Below are positions 43,561 through 53,300 of a stretch of 64,000 nucleotides of DNA, piece by piece. Location: contig NZ_CATNLY010000054.1 in NCBI RefSeq assembly GCF_950100655.1, forward strand, positions 40,878-104,877, in the 5' to 3' direction. The notes beneath the pieces were generated by a model. That model was not told the DNA's origin. It saw only the letters and a program-made list of their open reading frames with translations, and made no database searches. The DNA is from Pleomorphomonas sp. T1.2MG-36 (GTDB lineage: Bacteria > Pseudomonadota > Alphaproteobacteria > Rhizobiales > Pleomorphomonadaceae). Numbering within the stretch: the first letter of the stretch is position 1; each line of letters opens with the position of its first letter. Made by a program: the position numbers and the translations under genes.

Positions 43561-46500
43561 TGGAGTTCGTGAATTAAGACTCCCGGGACCGTCCGCACGG
43601 CCAACTCGCATAAATGCCGGTGATGGGTGAGGTAAATCACCTGTCCTACACCCGCCATCTGTCCGAACAATCGAAACACCTCTTCTGAACGTGGCTCATC
43701 AAAGGTCTCCATGATGTCGTCGGCGATGAAGGGAACCGAAGGGCGGGCTGCTGCAAACTCCTCATATCCTGCCAATCGTAGCGCTAAATACAGCTGAAAC
43801 TGGGTGCCCTTTGACAATTCGGTCGCAATCTTCGAGCCACCCTTGCGCGATAATCCAATCAGGACTTCGCGGTCCTTGTCAGGACGAGTAGCAAGACCGG
43901 TATACTCGTCGCGGGTGATGAGCCGGAAGGCTTCAGATGCTCGATCCATCATCGCGCTGCGGTGTTTGTCCCTGTAGGTGCGAATGCCGTATTCGGCGAC
44001 AAGGCTGCCCGCCTTGAGGCAAAGATAGCGCATTGCGAGGTCCTCGATTTCCAAAAGCAGTGTGCGCCGGTTCGCCTCAAGGCGGGCAGCCGCATCATCG
44101 CCGCCGATGGCGGTCAGTCGGTCAGTTGCACGCGCCTTATCAGCGAATAGGTTCTTTGCTCGTCCGTCCAGGTCTTCATTACGCGTTACAAGTTCCGCCT
44201 GCTCCCGCTGCAGCTCAGCCAAATCGGCATCAGCAAGGCTGTCCATGGCGACCTCCAGTGATGATGTCTGCATGTCACCGACGATCTGCCGCTCAAGCTT
44301 GCTCTGCTGCTCGACCAGTTCATCTCTTTTCCGGCTGCATTCGAGGGCTTGCCGCACATCCGCAAGGGTCTCGACCTGGAAGAAGTCGGTCAATTCCTTC
44401 TTGCGGGTGGCATGGACCGCGATCTCGCCGTCTACCCGCTCGCGTTCGATCGCAAGATCGGCAAGGACTCGGTCCCGTTCCTGCCGCTTCGCGTCGACTT
44501 GTCTGGCTTCCTCAAGCCGCCGTATCAGGGCCTTGGCAGCGTCAAGGGGATTGCTGCCATCGAATGTGTCGCCGAGAGCTTCATGCCGTTGGGCGACGGC
44601 GTTGACGAAGGAATTTCGATCTGCCTCCATGGACCCTATGCGATGTCGCAGATCATCCTTTTCGCGCAGAGCTTCAGGAAGGCCGGCGATCGCGTCGAGA
44701 AGCTCCCGGACAGCGCCGACACTGCATTCTTTGTCGGTGAACCATGTGCTTGCAAGAGCGATCGCCCAGTTTCTCTGCCACTCTTCGGAGGCGGTGATCG
44801 CCTTGTCGAGTGTCGACTTCCGTTGAACTGTAGCTGTTTCAACTTCACAGAGGCGCTTGTCCGCCTCCAGTCGTTTTGTCTGCGTCGCAATATGATCCGC
44901 AAGGATGGTGTCGGCGGCCTGCATCATGGCTGCCACATCCAGTCCATCGACAACGATCCCAACACTAATCAGCGTTGTTGCGAGCGTATCCCGCTCCGTC
45001 GCGAGTGCGGCCCCGACATCTTCAACATCACTTAAGGCACGGTGCAGATCATCCCACGCAGTTAACGTCGAAGAGCGGGTCTCAGCCCATTGGCCGATCC
45101 TCGCCAGCCAAGACCCGACGGATGCATGGTCGTCCAGATCAATTTCGGGTGGCGTTGCCATCCTGATCTCGCTGCGCAGTGTCTGCAGTTCTTCATTGGT
45201 CTCCCGCAGCAATTGGTGTTGGCGGTCAACCCTCGCCCTTGTCACCAACAACCCGGCTGTCACGGAACGCAGTTCCTCGAGTTCCCTGGCGTTGTTAAGA
45301 CGTGCGACCGCGGCTGCATCGGTCGCTCGCATTCGGGTCTCGAAACGATCGGCCGTTTCCCGATCGAGAACCGACAGATGCTGCGCCCAGGCTTCTTCCC
45401 GTTCGACAAGGGCGGCCCTCGTCTCATCATCATCCATGATGTCGATCGCTTCGCGTAGTGCTGCGATGCGTGCAGCATCTTCCTCCTGCTTCGTCGAGAG
45501 CTCTCGTTCACGCTCGACGATCTGCGAGCGGCGCTTCTCTATGTCGCTGGAAGCCCCCTTCCAGAACTCAAGACGATCGGCAGCGGGTGGCGACATGCGC
45601 CGAAGTTTGTCACCGTCACCGGACCATGGATGCAGCCCGTCGACCGCATCTTCAAAATGCTGGCGTTTGGCGGTAACAGCCCGTTCGGCAAGGTGCAGTT
45701 CAGAAACTAGATTACCGTCACGCAGGCGCCGCAGCACCGATTGGAGCTGTGCCACCTTGCCGGCATCAAGCGCAACACTCTGGCTATCGAGTACCTGTCG
45801 GTCACGCTGCTCTTTCTCAAGGGCCTGGCGGGCTGACTCATGCTCCTTCTCGGCCGACTGTCGTGCAACATCGACGCCAGACCTGTCGCTGATCAGATCA
45901 CGGAGCGTTCCAATCGCCGCCGCCGGCATGAGCAGCGAGTTCGGATCATCGACATCCGTCTGGCCCAGCGTGGCGAGGATGACATCAACCTTGCGGTTCG
46001 ATGCGGACAGTGCATCGTTTCGTTTCGGCAGATCCTCTTGCGCGGTCGCATATCGTGCGGCTGCGTCTGCGAGCTGATTGAGGAGATCTCCCATCTCGAG
46101 CAGTCGGTCCTCGACTATGAGTCCTTCGAGTTCCTCCCGGACCTTCTGCTCGCGCTGTCCAATGCTGGCAAGCTGGGTCTGAAGCCGCGTCTCTTCGACT
46201 ATCAGGTCTGGAAGTTCGGCCGCCCACTCAGCTGGTGGATGCGGCAGGTCCGCATATTCGGAAAGCTGCTCGTCTCCCCGACGGTAGTCAGCGGAAAGGG
46301 GGTGCGCACGCAGGACGCGGGCGATCTCGTCATGGCGAGCCTTTGCGGTACCGACCTCCTTCATGACAGAGTTATAGGCCGCCTCGGCCTGCTCGAACGC
46401 TGTCTTCAACGTTCTGTAAGCTGAAGCCTGAACGTCGATCTCGTCGCGCTGCAATTTGAGGTCCGCGATCTGTCGTTTGAGAACGGCGATCTTCGTCGAG

Positions 46501-47039
46501 CTGGCGCGCTTCCGGAAAATGCCGTCGGCCTCAGTGACAGCGGTTTCGAGAATTGAACTGATGCCGGCGAGGCCGGCGCTCGCAGAGAATAGCAATTCCC
46601 CCAGATCGCCCTTGCTTTCTAGGATAGCGTTGCCGCCATCCTCCAACGTCTGATCGTCGAGGGAGAACATCATCCGATAGGCGTCGCGAGTTAGACCCGC
46701 GAGCGGAGCGCTTAGCAACGCTTCGTTGACCGGCTGACCTTGCTCATTCAGCAGCGAATTGCTCCGCTGCTTAACACGCTTGAACTCATGCAACTGCCCA
46801 TCAAATTCGAGGCAGGCGCCGATTTCCATTGCCTTGCCCTGATGCAGGAAGCCGTACTTCGTGCGCTCTTCGATCCCAAACAGCAGGTCGAGATAGGCTG
46901 ATAGCGACGTCGATTTTCCCGCCTCGTTTAGTCCGTAGACGATATGCAGGTCAGGCGTTCCTGCGACATGTTCCCCGAAATTGATCTTATCGGCGGTGAA
47001 CTTTCCGTAGCGGGTGAGGTCAAGCCGGCGCAGGCGCAT
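43557..47039 (-). CDS. Rad50/SbcC-like (YhaN-type) SMC ATPase
   Basis: A 1,160-residue ATPase. The N-terminal half-site has Walker A in VYGLNEAGKSTSLSAYL (about residues 36-44). Two long coiled-coil arms span roughly 170-1000. The C-terminal half-site has the signature SKGTQFQLYLALRLAGYEEF and Walker B in VPFIADDIMETFDEPR. It resembles YhaN, the partner of the nuclease YhaO. The pair should hold and process DNA ends, as in the Mre11/Rad50 complex. Its ATG shares a base with the stop of the nuclease gene (TGATG), so the two subunits are coupled. Confidence 0.9.
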   Translation of the reverse strand: MRLRRLDLTRYGKFTADKINFGEHVAGTPDLHIVYGLNEAGKSTSLSAYLDLLFGIEERTKYGFLHQGKAMEIGACLEFDGQLHEFKRVKQRSNSLLNEQGQPVNEALLSAPLAGLTRDAYRMMFSLDDQTLEDGGNAILESKGDLGELLFSASAGLAGISSILETAVTEADGIFRKRASSTKIAVLKRQIADLKLQRDEIDVQASAYRTLKTAFEQAEAAYNSVMKEVGTAKARHDEIARVLRAHPLSADYRRGDEQLSEYADLPHPPAEWAAELPDLIVEETRLQTQLASIGQREQKVREELEGLIVEDRLLEMGDLLNQLADAAARYATAQEDLPKRNDALSASNRKVDVILATLGQTDVDDPNSLLMPAAAIGTLRDLISDRSGVDVARQSAEKEHESARQALEKEQRDRQVLDSQSVALDAGKVAQLQSVLRRLRDGNLVSELHLAERAVTAKRQHFEDAVDGLHPWSGDGDKLRRMSPPAADRLEFWKGASSDIEKRRSQIVERERELSTKQEEDAARIAALREAIDIMDDDETRAALVEREEAWAQHLSVLDRETADRFETRMRATDAAAVARLNNARELEELRSVTAGLLVTRARVDRQHQLLRETNEELQTLRSEIRMATPPEIDLDDHASVGSWLARIGQWAETRSSTLTAWDDLHRALSDVEDVGAALATERDTLATTLISVGIVVDGLDVAAMMQAADTILADHIATQTKRLEADKRLCEVETATVQRKSTLDKAITASEEWQRNWAIALASTWFTDKECSVGAVRELLDAIAGLPEALREKDDLRHRIGSMEADRNSFVNAVAQRHEALGDTFDGSNPLDAAKALIRRLEEARQVDAKRQERDRVLADLAIERERVDGEIAVHATRKKELTDFFQVETLADVRQALECSRKRDELVEQQSKLERQIVGDMQTSSLEVAMDSLADADLAELQREQAELVTRNEDLDGRAKNLFADKARATDRLTAIGGDDAAARLEANRRTLLLEIEDLAMRYLCLKAGSLVAEYGIRTYRDKHRSAMMDRASEAFRLITRDEYTGLATRPDKDREVLIGLSRKGGSKIATELSKGTQFQLYLALRLAGYEEFAAARPSVPFIADDIMETFDEPRSEEVFRLFGQMAGVGQVIYLTHHRHLCELAVRTVPGVLIHELH

Positions 47040-48310
47040 CAGTTAATCTCCGACGCTTCCGGCTTCAACCGGGCCAGCATGTCCTCGCTGCCGTCCGTCA
47101 GCAGCTGGTCGATCAGGGCTTCGAACGCGGCTTCGTCATCGCCGCTGAACCCACGCGCTTCAGGGGGCAGGTCATCGCGCAGTTCCTTGACCAAATCGCC
47201 CACAGCTTCACGAACACCGTGCTGGTGAATGATGTCGCTTCGCATCAGTTCGCCAAGTTCTAGGACCGGGTCGGCGGTTGCAGTTCCAACCTGTGCGCTC
47301 ACCGGTGCTGTGGTCGCGATCTCGATCTTCTCGATCCAAACCTTACCGAGCCCCTCGGCGCGTTGCTCGATCTCCGCCAGCAGCAGTTCGCGATCGCGAC
47401 GCAACTGCCATGACAACGGCGTTGCCCCTGCCAATTGAAGGCGGCCGACGAGATGGGCCGAGCGTGCGCCGTCACGAGCGACACCTACTCCTTGCTCAAC
47501 GAGTTCGGCTGCTTCGCGCCATGATCGGGCGGAAGAGAGATCGACTGAAATCCTTTCGAACTGCGCAATGCTGGTCAGTCGCTCCTCGCTAGAGATGCTT
47601 CGATCGTCGTGTACCGTAACGAGGGTGGCCGACTTCTCGCCACCCTCGTTGATATCTCGCCCTTGAGGGATACCAGGCATGATTACCATCCGGTCCCCGG
47701 CGTGCTGCGCGCGCGCATGGATATGGCCCAGGGCCCAATAGTCGTACCCCCATCCATGCAAGTCAGCTGCCTTGCATGGCGCATAAAGATCGTGGCCTGG
47801 AGCTCCGGCTATACTGGTGTGCATGATGCCGATGTTGACAGTATCTGGGGAGGGCCGTCGATACTTATCGAGGAGGCTTTCAGGAGCCTGAGGTTTGGCA
47901 AAACTCAGTCCGTGAACGTGGATTTTCAAGCTGTCTTTCGACAGCTCCACCGCATCGGCGCGACCTTGGAAGACCTTGACTGAGGGCGGAAGGACCAGTT
48001 CCTGGGTGATACGGGAGAGAGCATCGTGGTTTCCGCGGATGACAAAGGTGGCGATACCCGCCTCGTGCAGACGCTGCATCTGGCTTGCAAGAAAACGTGC
48101 CGTCTTCATCGACGTCTGGTCGCCGTCATACAGATCACCAGCAATCATCAGTGCGTCGACCCGCTCGTCGATGCAGAGGTCGACTATCGACACCAGCGAT
48201 TGGCGCGTCGCGTCTCCGATCAGGCCGGCAAGATCGCTGTTGCGCATCGCAAGCGAGCGCAATGGCGAATCCAGGTGAATGTCGGCCGTATGGACAAACC
48301 GGAATGACAT
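47039..48310 (-). CDS. Mre11/SbcD-like (YhaO-type) metallophosphoesterase nuclease
   Basis: A 423-residue protein with all calcineurin-type metal motifs: FVHTADIHLDSPL, LMIAGDLYDGDQTS, FVIRGNHDALSRI, IGIMHTSIAG and YWALGHIHARAQH. The C-terminal 150 residues are a capping and SMC-binding part. Expected role is exo/endonuclease on DNA ends together with the downstream ATPase. Placed in an island with other defence-like genes, so a role in phage or plasmid DNA degradation is possible, but DNA repair is equally consistent. Confidence 0.9.
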   Translation of the reverse strand: MSFRFVHTADIHLDSPLRSLAMRNSDLAGLIGDATRQSLVSIVDLCIDERVDALMIAGDLYDGDQTSMKTARFLASQMQRLHEAGIATFVIRGNHDALSRITQELVLPPSVKVFQGRADAVELSKDSLKIHVHGLSFAKPQAPESLLDKYRRPSPDTVNIGIMHTSIAGAPGHDLYAPCKAADLHGWGYDYWALGHIHARAQHAGDRMVIMPGIPQGRDINEGGEKSATLVTVHDDRSISSEERLTSIAQFERISVDLSSARSWREAAELVEQGVGVARDGARSAHLVGRLQLAGATPLSWQLRRDRELLLAEIEQRAEGLGKVWIEKIEIATTAPVSAQVGTATADPVLELGELMRSDIIHQHGVREAVGDLVKELRDDLPPEARGFSGDDEAAFEALIDQLLTDGSEDMLARLKPEASEIN

Positions 48311-48344
48311 GCCGGCACGCTCCTCTGCCCTGCGAGGAATTTCT

Positions 48345-48357
48345 ACCTATTGTAGGT
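48345..48357. promoter_or_regulatory. Inverted repeat between divergent operons
   Basis: ACCTAttgTAGGT, with partial extension on both sides (TTCTACCTA and TGTAGGTGAA), lies between the nuclease gene (minus) and the plus-strand operon. It is a candidate shared operator. Confidence 0.4.
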
Positions 48358-48403
48358 GAATAGTGCGCTCTGGATACGGTGCGCGGCCGCTCATTCACAA
48401 GAA

Positions 48404-48709
48404 ATGACTGAGAGGCTGGAATCTATCGTTCCTAGTGGGCCGCGCGCAGGATGGGCGCGCGAGCGGGAGGGTCTTCGATTGCAGTTGGTGCAACCTCTGC
48501 AGATGCTCGTGCTCGCAGATCGAATTTTGTGGCCCATTTCAGCAGACGCGGAGATCGCTAATCTTCTACCTGTCGAGATTGATCGCGCTGGAGCGCTAAG
48601 GACCGTTCAAATGCGAGCAAGCGAAGACGGTCTTGGCTGGCTGTTGGAGTACAAAAACGGGCGAATCGCGTGGGTTCTCGACATTGTGGCGGTTCAGCGA
48701 GGTGGCTGA
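48404..48709 (+). CDS. Hypothetical protein, first gene of the island operon
   Basis: A 101-residue protein (GTG at 48356 would add 16 residues). Two segments stand out, LRLQLVQPLQMLVLADRILW and GLGWLLEYKNGRIAWVLDIV, suggesting a small alpha/beta fold. No family is recognised and no strong ribosome site is seen. It is 1 base upstream of the next small gene and runs with the sigma-like gene. Confidence 0.5.
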   Translation: MTERLESIVPSGPRAGWAREREGLRLQLVQPLQMLVLADRILWPISADAEIANLLPVEIDRAGALRTVQMRASEDGLGWLLEYKNGRIAWVLDIVAVQRGG

Positions 48710-48710
48710 C

Positions 48711-48956
48711 ATGCGCTGCGTCGTCGGAGATGTCCCGGCAGTTGCGGTAGAGCCAGTCGAACTGGCTACCTTCCAGGAGCGTCGATACTTGGATTGCCTT
48801 AGCGCCTTGCAGTCCTTGCGTGAGAAAGTCCTTCGCGTTGAAATGCAACCCCATCAGTTCACCAGCGGGCTTGAGCTGGGTCTTCAATTGAAGATTGCTG
48901 CGTATTACAATCAGGGCTTCGTAAAGAAAATTGGATCGTCGCTTCCGAATTTCTGA
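48711..48956 (+). CDS. Hypothetical small protein
   Basis: An 81-residue protein with AGGTGG just before its ATG. A helical segment (ERRYLDCLSALQSLREKVLR) is its main feature. No family is recognised. It follows the previous gene by one base, which favours a real operon. Confidence 0.42.
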   Translation: MRCVVGDVPAVAVEPVELATFQERRYLDCLSALQSLREKVLRVEMQPHQFTSGLELGLQLKIAAYYNQGFVKKIGSSLPNF

Positions 48957-49005
48957 GCCTGCGTTCGCATTCATATTGAAAGCCATTTTGAGCGGGTAAC
49001 CCCAC

Positions 49006-49707
49006 ATGATTTCAAGTACGAAGATGGTCGAGGAGCCCCCGCCGAGCGATGACTTGCAAGCCTGGCAGGAGATCGCGCATGCGCGGCGTCTAGGCGAGTT
49101 TTGCCCCGAAGATCTGGTGAAGGTAGTCCAGCGGATCGGGCCAAATGGCAATCAGCGACTCCTGACGATTCTTGTTGGTCATCTCTCGGAAGTGGTCTTC
49201 AAGATGCTGTGCCGCTCTATCCGTAAGTCTGCTTGGCAGAGGGACGACGAACACATCTGGCGGCCGCACCACAAGATCATTGTCGCCATCCTCACGCCGA
49301 GTTCAGCGGATGGGAAGGCGCTCTGCCGGACCTTTAAGGCCATCGTTGAGCTGCGCGCTCTCGATGAGATGGTAGAAAGAAAGAAGCAGAAGGCGCGATA
49401 CATCTCATCGACTTTGCCGGTGAACGACGACAAGCCCAATGCAAGCGATCAACTGGACTCGGCTGATCCAAAGCCGGGCGATTTCCTCGAACAGCAAGCT
49501 CACGTCGAGAGCGTGCTCAAGAAAATTTCTGACCCAAGGAAACGCGAAGCGTTTCGTATGCACATGGAGGGAATCTCTATCGGTCCCACAAAGAAGGGCA
49601 CCCCCTCGATCGCGGAAAGGCTTGGCGTCAGCTCGAAGACCGCGGGAGAGTGGATCGAAGAGGTTCAGACTTTCCTGAAAACAGCGATGGAGAGTCAAAA
49701 TGACTAA
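49006..49707 (+). CDS. Sigma-70-like transcription factor
   Basis: A 233-residue protein with two conserved-looking parts. Residues about 30-125 (NQRLLTILVGHLSEVVFKML, ILTPSSADGKALCRTFKAIV) resemble sigma region 2, and residues about 165-225 (SDPRKREAFRMHMEGISIGP, IAERLGVSSKTAGEWIEEVQ) resemble a region 4 helix-turn-helix. It may direct RNA polymerase to the operon or be a sigma-derived activator. Its end overlaps the next start by 8 bases. Assignment is by pattern only. Confidence 0.6.
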   Translation: MISSTKMVEEPPPSDDLQAWQEIAHARRLGEFCPEDLVKVVQRIGPNGNQRLLTILVGHLSEVVFKMLCRSIRKSAWQRDDEHIWRPHHKIIVAILTPSSADGKALCRTFKAIVELRALDEMVERKKQKARYISSTLPVNDDKPNASDQLDSADPKPGDFLEQQAHVESVLKKISDPRKREAFRMHMEGISIGPTKKGTPSIAERLGVSSKTAGEWIEEVQTFLKTAMESQND

Positions 49708-50311
49708 CCCCATAATGAGCGCCGATCGCGATCAGGTCCTAATCGCGTTCAATGAAGTGGCTGATGTTCCGTCCGAGAAGCAGGTTCGGGACTGGATGAA
49801 TCGTTACCCGCAGTTCGCAGAGGACATTCGCGAGCATGCCGAGTTCAAGCGTGAACTGGCTGAAGCGCCGGAGGAGGATTTCGCTGAGCCTGACGATGCA
49901 ATGCTTGCGACGGCTCGTAGCCGTGCGCTGAACATTCTTCACGACATACAGCAGAAAGCGGCCGCGAATCAAACACAAAGTCCTACCTGGAGCGAGATCC
50001 TTTCCTCGTCGGCGATGGATATTCCAGCGCTTGCACGTAAGATCGACATCGACCGTTCGGTGTTGGCGGAATTGAACGCAGGACGCATGAGGTTCCCGAT
50101 TGGCGAACGACTCCTTTTAGCCTTATGCGATGCGCTCGATCTCTCACGAGGATGCATAGAGATGGCGATCGAACAGTTGTCGTCAGGTCCAAGGAAGCTG
50201 GGGCAAGCTAAGGCTCGAGGTCCCATGACAATTAATTCGCGTAGCTACGAGGAGGTCATTAACGCAAGCCAGATGACGCCGGAAAAAAAGCAATATTGGC
50301 TCGGTGACTGA
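49700..50311 (+). CDS. Helix-turn-helix-like protein, possible repressor or anti-sigma factor
   Basis: A 203-residue acidic protein. The N-terminal half (VPSEKQVRDWMNRYPQFAED, AEFKRELAEAPEEDFAEPDD) could bind a sigma factor. The second half has a helix-turn-helix-like core (MDIPALARKIDIDRSVLAEL, ERLLLALCDALDLSRGCIEM). It lies between the sigma-like gene and the protease-helicase gene and overlaps both, so all three are coupled. An ImmR-like target of the adjacent peptidase is an attractive inference. Confidence 0.55.
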   Translation: MTNPIMSADRDQVLIAFNEVADVPSEKQVRDWMNRYPQFAEDIREHAEFKRELAEAPEEDFAEPDDAMLATARSRALNILHDIQQKAAANQTQSPTWSEILSSSAMDIPALARKIDIDRSVLAELNAGRMRFPIGERLLLALCDALDLSRGCIEMAIEQLSSGPRKLGQAKARGPMTINSRSYEEVINASQMTPEKKQYWLGD

Positions 50312-53300
50312 TCCTATGGACGTTTGGCGTGAGGTTAGGCTCAAGGCCCGTGCCGCACATCTGGCGGCCCTAGAGAAAAACGGTGGCAACTATGTCGCCG
50401 CCGAACTCATTAGGGGAGCGCTCGAAGTAGATGACCTGCAACTCGCCCCGTACGAGCCAGGGTCCATTGTCAGCGTGGGTGTTCTCGGTTTTCTCGATCG
50501 TGCGAGCAAGATCGTCAACATTGCTAATGGGCAAGGGGCGGCCGAGAAAGCGGTCGTCATTGCTCATGAGATTGGTCACTTTAGGCTTCACAAAGACCCG
50601 CGCAATGAAGTAACGGCGGTGGCCCACGGCCTTGGAGGCGACCCGATCGATTCTGGAGCTGGTCGTGTGGAAGGCTATTCTCCACGCGAGCGAAAGGAAG
50701 TACAGGCCGACGTCTTCGCAGGCGAGTTTTTGTGTCCGAGCGATTGGCTTCGTAGCGAAATTGTCGATAAGGGTCGCAAGCCTTCCGATATCGCGAGCGA
50801 ACTTGGCTTACCTAATAGCCTGGTCACGAACCAGACCGTCAGAGCGCTTTTACTACCGCCTTTGCGTCCGTCTCCCGACGCCGAAGAGGGCGTTATTTAC
50901 GAACTCGACCCAAGTCAGCGAGAAGCGGCACTATGGGACCAAGGACCGTTGCTAGTCGATGCAGGACCAGGGACTGGGAAGACGAGGACGCTCGTGCACC
51001 GTGTTCTGCACCTGCTGCTGGTGAAGAAGGTTTCCCCGGCATCCATATTGGCACTGACCTTTTCGAACAAGGCCGCTGAGGAAATGCGCGAGCGCATCGC
51101 CGCGGACAATGTCGATGCCAGTATCGAAATGTGGACTGGGACGTTCCATGCGTTCGGGTTGGAGTTGGTTACGAAATATCCTGGTCGTATTAAGCGCACA
51201 GGGAACGTGAGGATACTTGACGAAGCCGGACAGTTGGCTCTGCTAGAAGATAATCTTACGCGGCTCCCACTTTATCATTTTCAGAACCTCTATGAGCCCG
51301 CCTATGAACTTGTTCACGTTCTGCGCGCCATATCACGGTGCAAGGACGAGCTAATATCTCCAGATTTGTATCACGCGGAAGCAAAGGCTGCCAAAGCTGC
51401 GGCGCGATCCGAGGAGGAGAATGAAGCGGCCGACAAAGCGCTGGAGATTGCTGCAATCTACAGAATATACGAGGAGGAGCTTGAAAAGGCGGACGCTGTT
51501 GATTTCGGCGATCTCGTACTTCACGCCACCAATCTCCTCAACGACAATCCTGATATTCGTGCCGAGTATCATGCTCGCTTCGACCACATCCTGGTCGATG
51601 AATTTCAGGATGTGAATCTCGCTAGCGCGCGGCTATTGAAGGCATTGTGCAAGGCCCAGGCGGATATCTGGGTCGTCGCCGACCAGCGGCAGTCAATCTA
51701 TCGCTTTCGAGGCGCTGCGCCGAGCAACGTTCAGCAGTTCACAACCGAATTTTCTGGGCAACAGCGCTCTCTGGGCGTGAATTATAGGTCCGGCGCTCCC
51801 GTCGTGCGAAGCTTTCAGACATTTGCCAGAACGATGCGATCTGCGCCAGGCGGATCGAGCTGGGTTCCGAACCGAGGGCAAGTTGGCGCTGTTTCGCAAA
51901 TTCAAGCGCCAACTGTCGTCGAGGAGGCCACTGCCGTCCGCGACCATATCGAGGAAATGCGGGCACAGGGAATAGCATATCGAGATCAGGTCATATTAGC
52001 GCGAAGCCATCTCACGCTGGCACGCGTCACAAGCGTGCTCGAACAGCTCGGTGTGCCGCTCCTCTACCTCGGAGATCTGTTTGAGCGAGCGGAAATCCGC
52101 GACTTGCTCTCGCTTCTATCCATCGACGCAGAACCTGGCGCCGTCGGTCTGGTGCGCGTGGCCCAGCTTAGCGAATACAACGCCTCCAAGGCCGATGCTC
52201 TAGCCGTCATAGCGTGGGCAGCTTCCCAGGATATTTCAGTTTTTGAAGCCCTGCGTCGCACCGATGAGATTAAGGATGTATCCGAGCACGGCAAGGTCGG
52301 ACTGGGGCTTCTCGGCTTTCACCTCCGGGATATGGGGCCGCATACTTCGCCCTGGGTATTGTTGACGACATGGCTTTTCGAACGAAGTTCCTATCTATCG
52401 AAAATGCTCGTCGCCAATCATGCCCAGGCTCAGCAAAAGCTCATCGCGATCTATCAGATTCTGAAAGTATGTGGTGAGGCCGCCGAGGCGGGCATAAACA
52501 AGCGCAAGCAGTTCTTGGCCCGGATTCGGCGTATCGAAGCGCTCGATGATGATCGAGTTTATCGGGCGATTTCCTCCGAAGCGTCTGACATGGATGGTGT
52601 TCGGGTTATGACCATTCACGGGAGCAAAGGTCTTGAATTTAAGGCTGTGCATCTTCCGGCGCTGGCTACCCGTTATATGCCTTCCAGCCGTCAGGGAACA
52701 CGCTGCCCTCCTCCTCCAACCTTGCCTCAGCTGGCTCGATCCTCAGATGAGCATGACGCGGAGGAGGAATGTCTGTTCTTTGTCGCCCTGTCCCGTGCGC
52801 AAGATTACCTCTTCCTTAGTCGCGCCGAGCGATACAGCGCAGCGCAAAGCGCCAGCCCGTCGAAATTTCTGGCCTCCATAAACGGCCTAGCACCGGCGCG
52901 CAGATGCGCATCTAGCGGTCTTCCTCCGCCAAATGCTCCCATTATGGTTCCGTTGGCGACACGCAGCCGTTACGAAGAGCGGGAGCTCAGTTTGTACCTT
53001 CAATGTGCGCGTCGATATCAAAGTGAAGCCGTCGATGGCCTTCGCGTGTTCCGGGACGACTCGCCTTACCTGAACTTTCATCGGTGCGTGTTCCGTACCA
53101 TTGCGTGGCTAGGCTCTCAGCGAACCTCGGGCACTGCCATTACTCGCGAAATGGCGCTTGCGCACCTACGAGAGGAATGGACTGCGCGCGGCCCGAATGG
53201 GCATGGCTTCGAGCCGTACTATCGAGCGTCGGCAGAGGCTATGGTCGAACGCATGGCGGATATCACCAATAGCGAGGTTGGCCAGTATGATACAGATGAG

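Noticed and set aside
48558-49151. Minus-strand open frame of 197 codons opposite the small island genes
   Set aside because: No ribosome site, and it would overlap the sigma-like gene start; the plus-strand genes form a tight operon instead.
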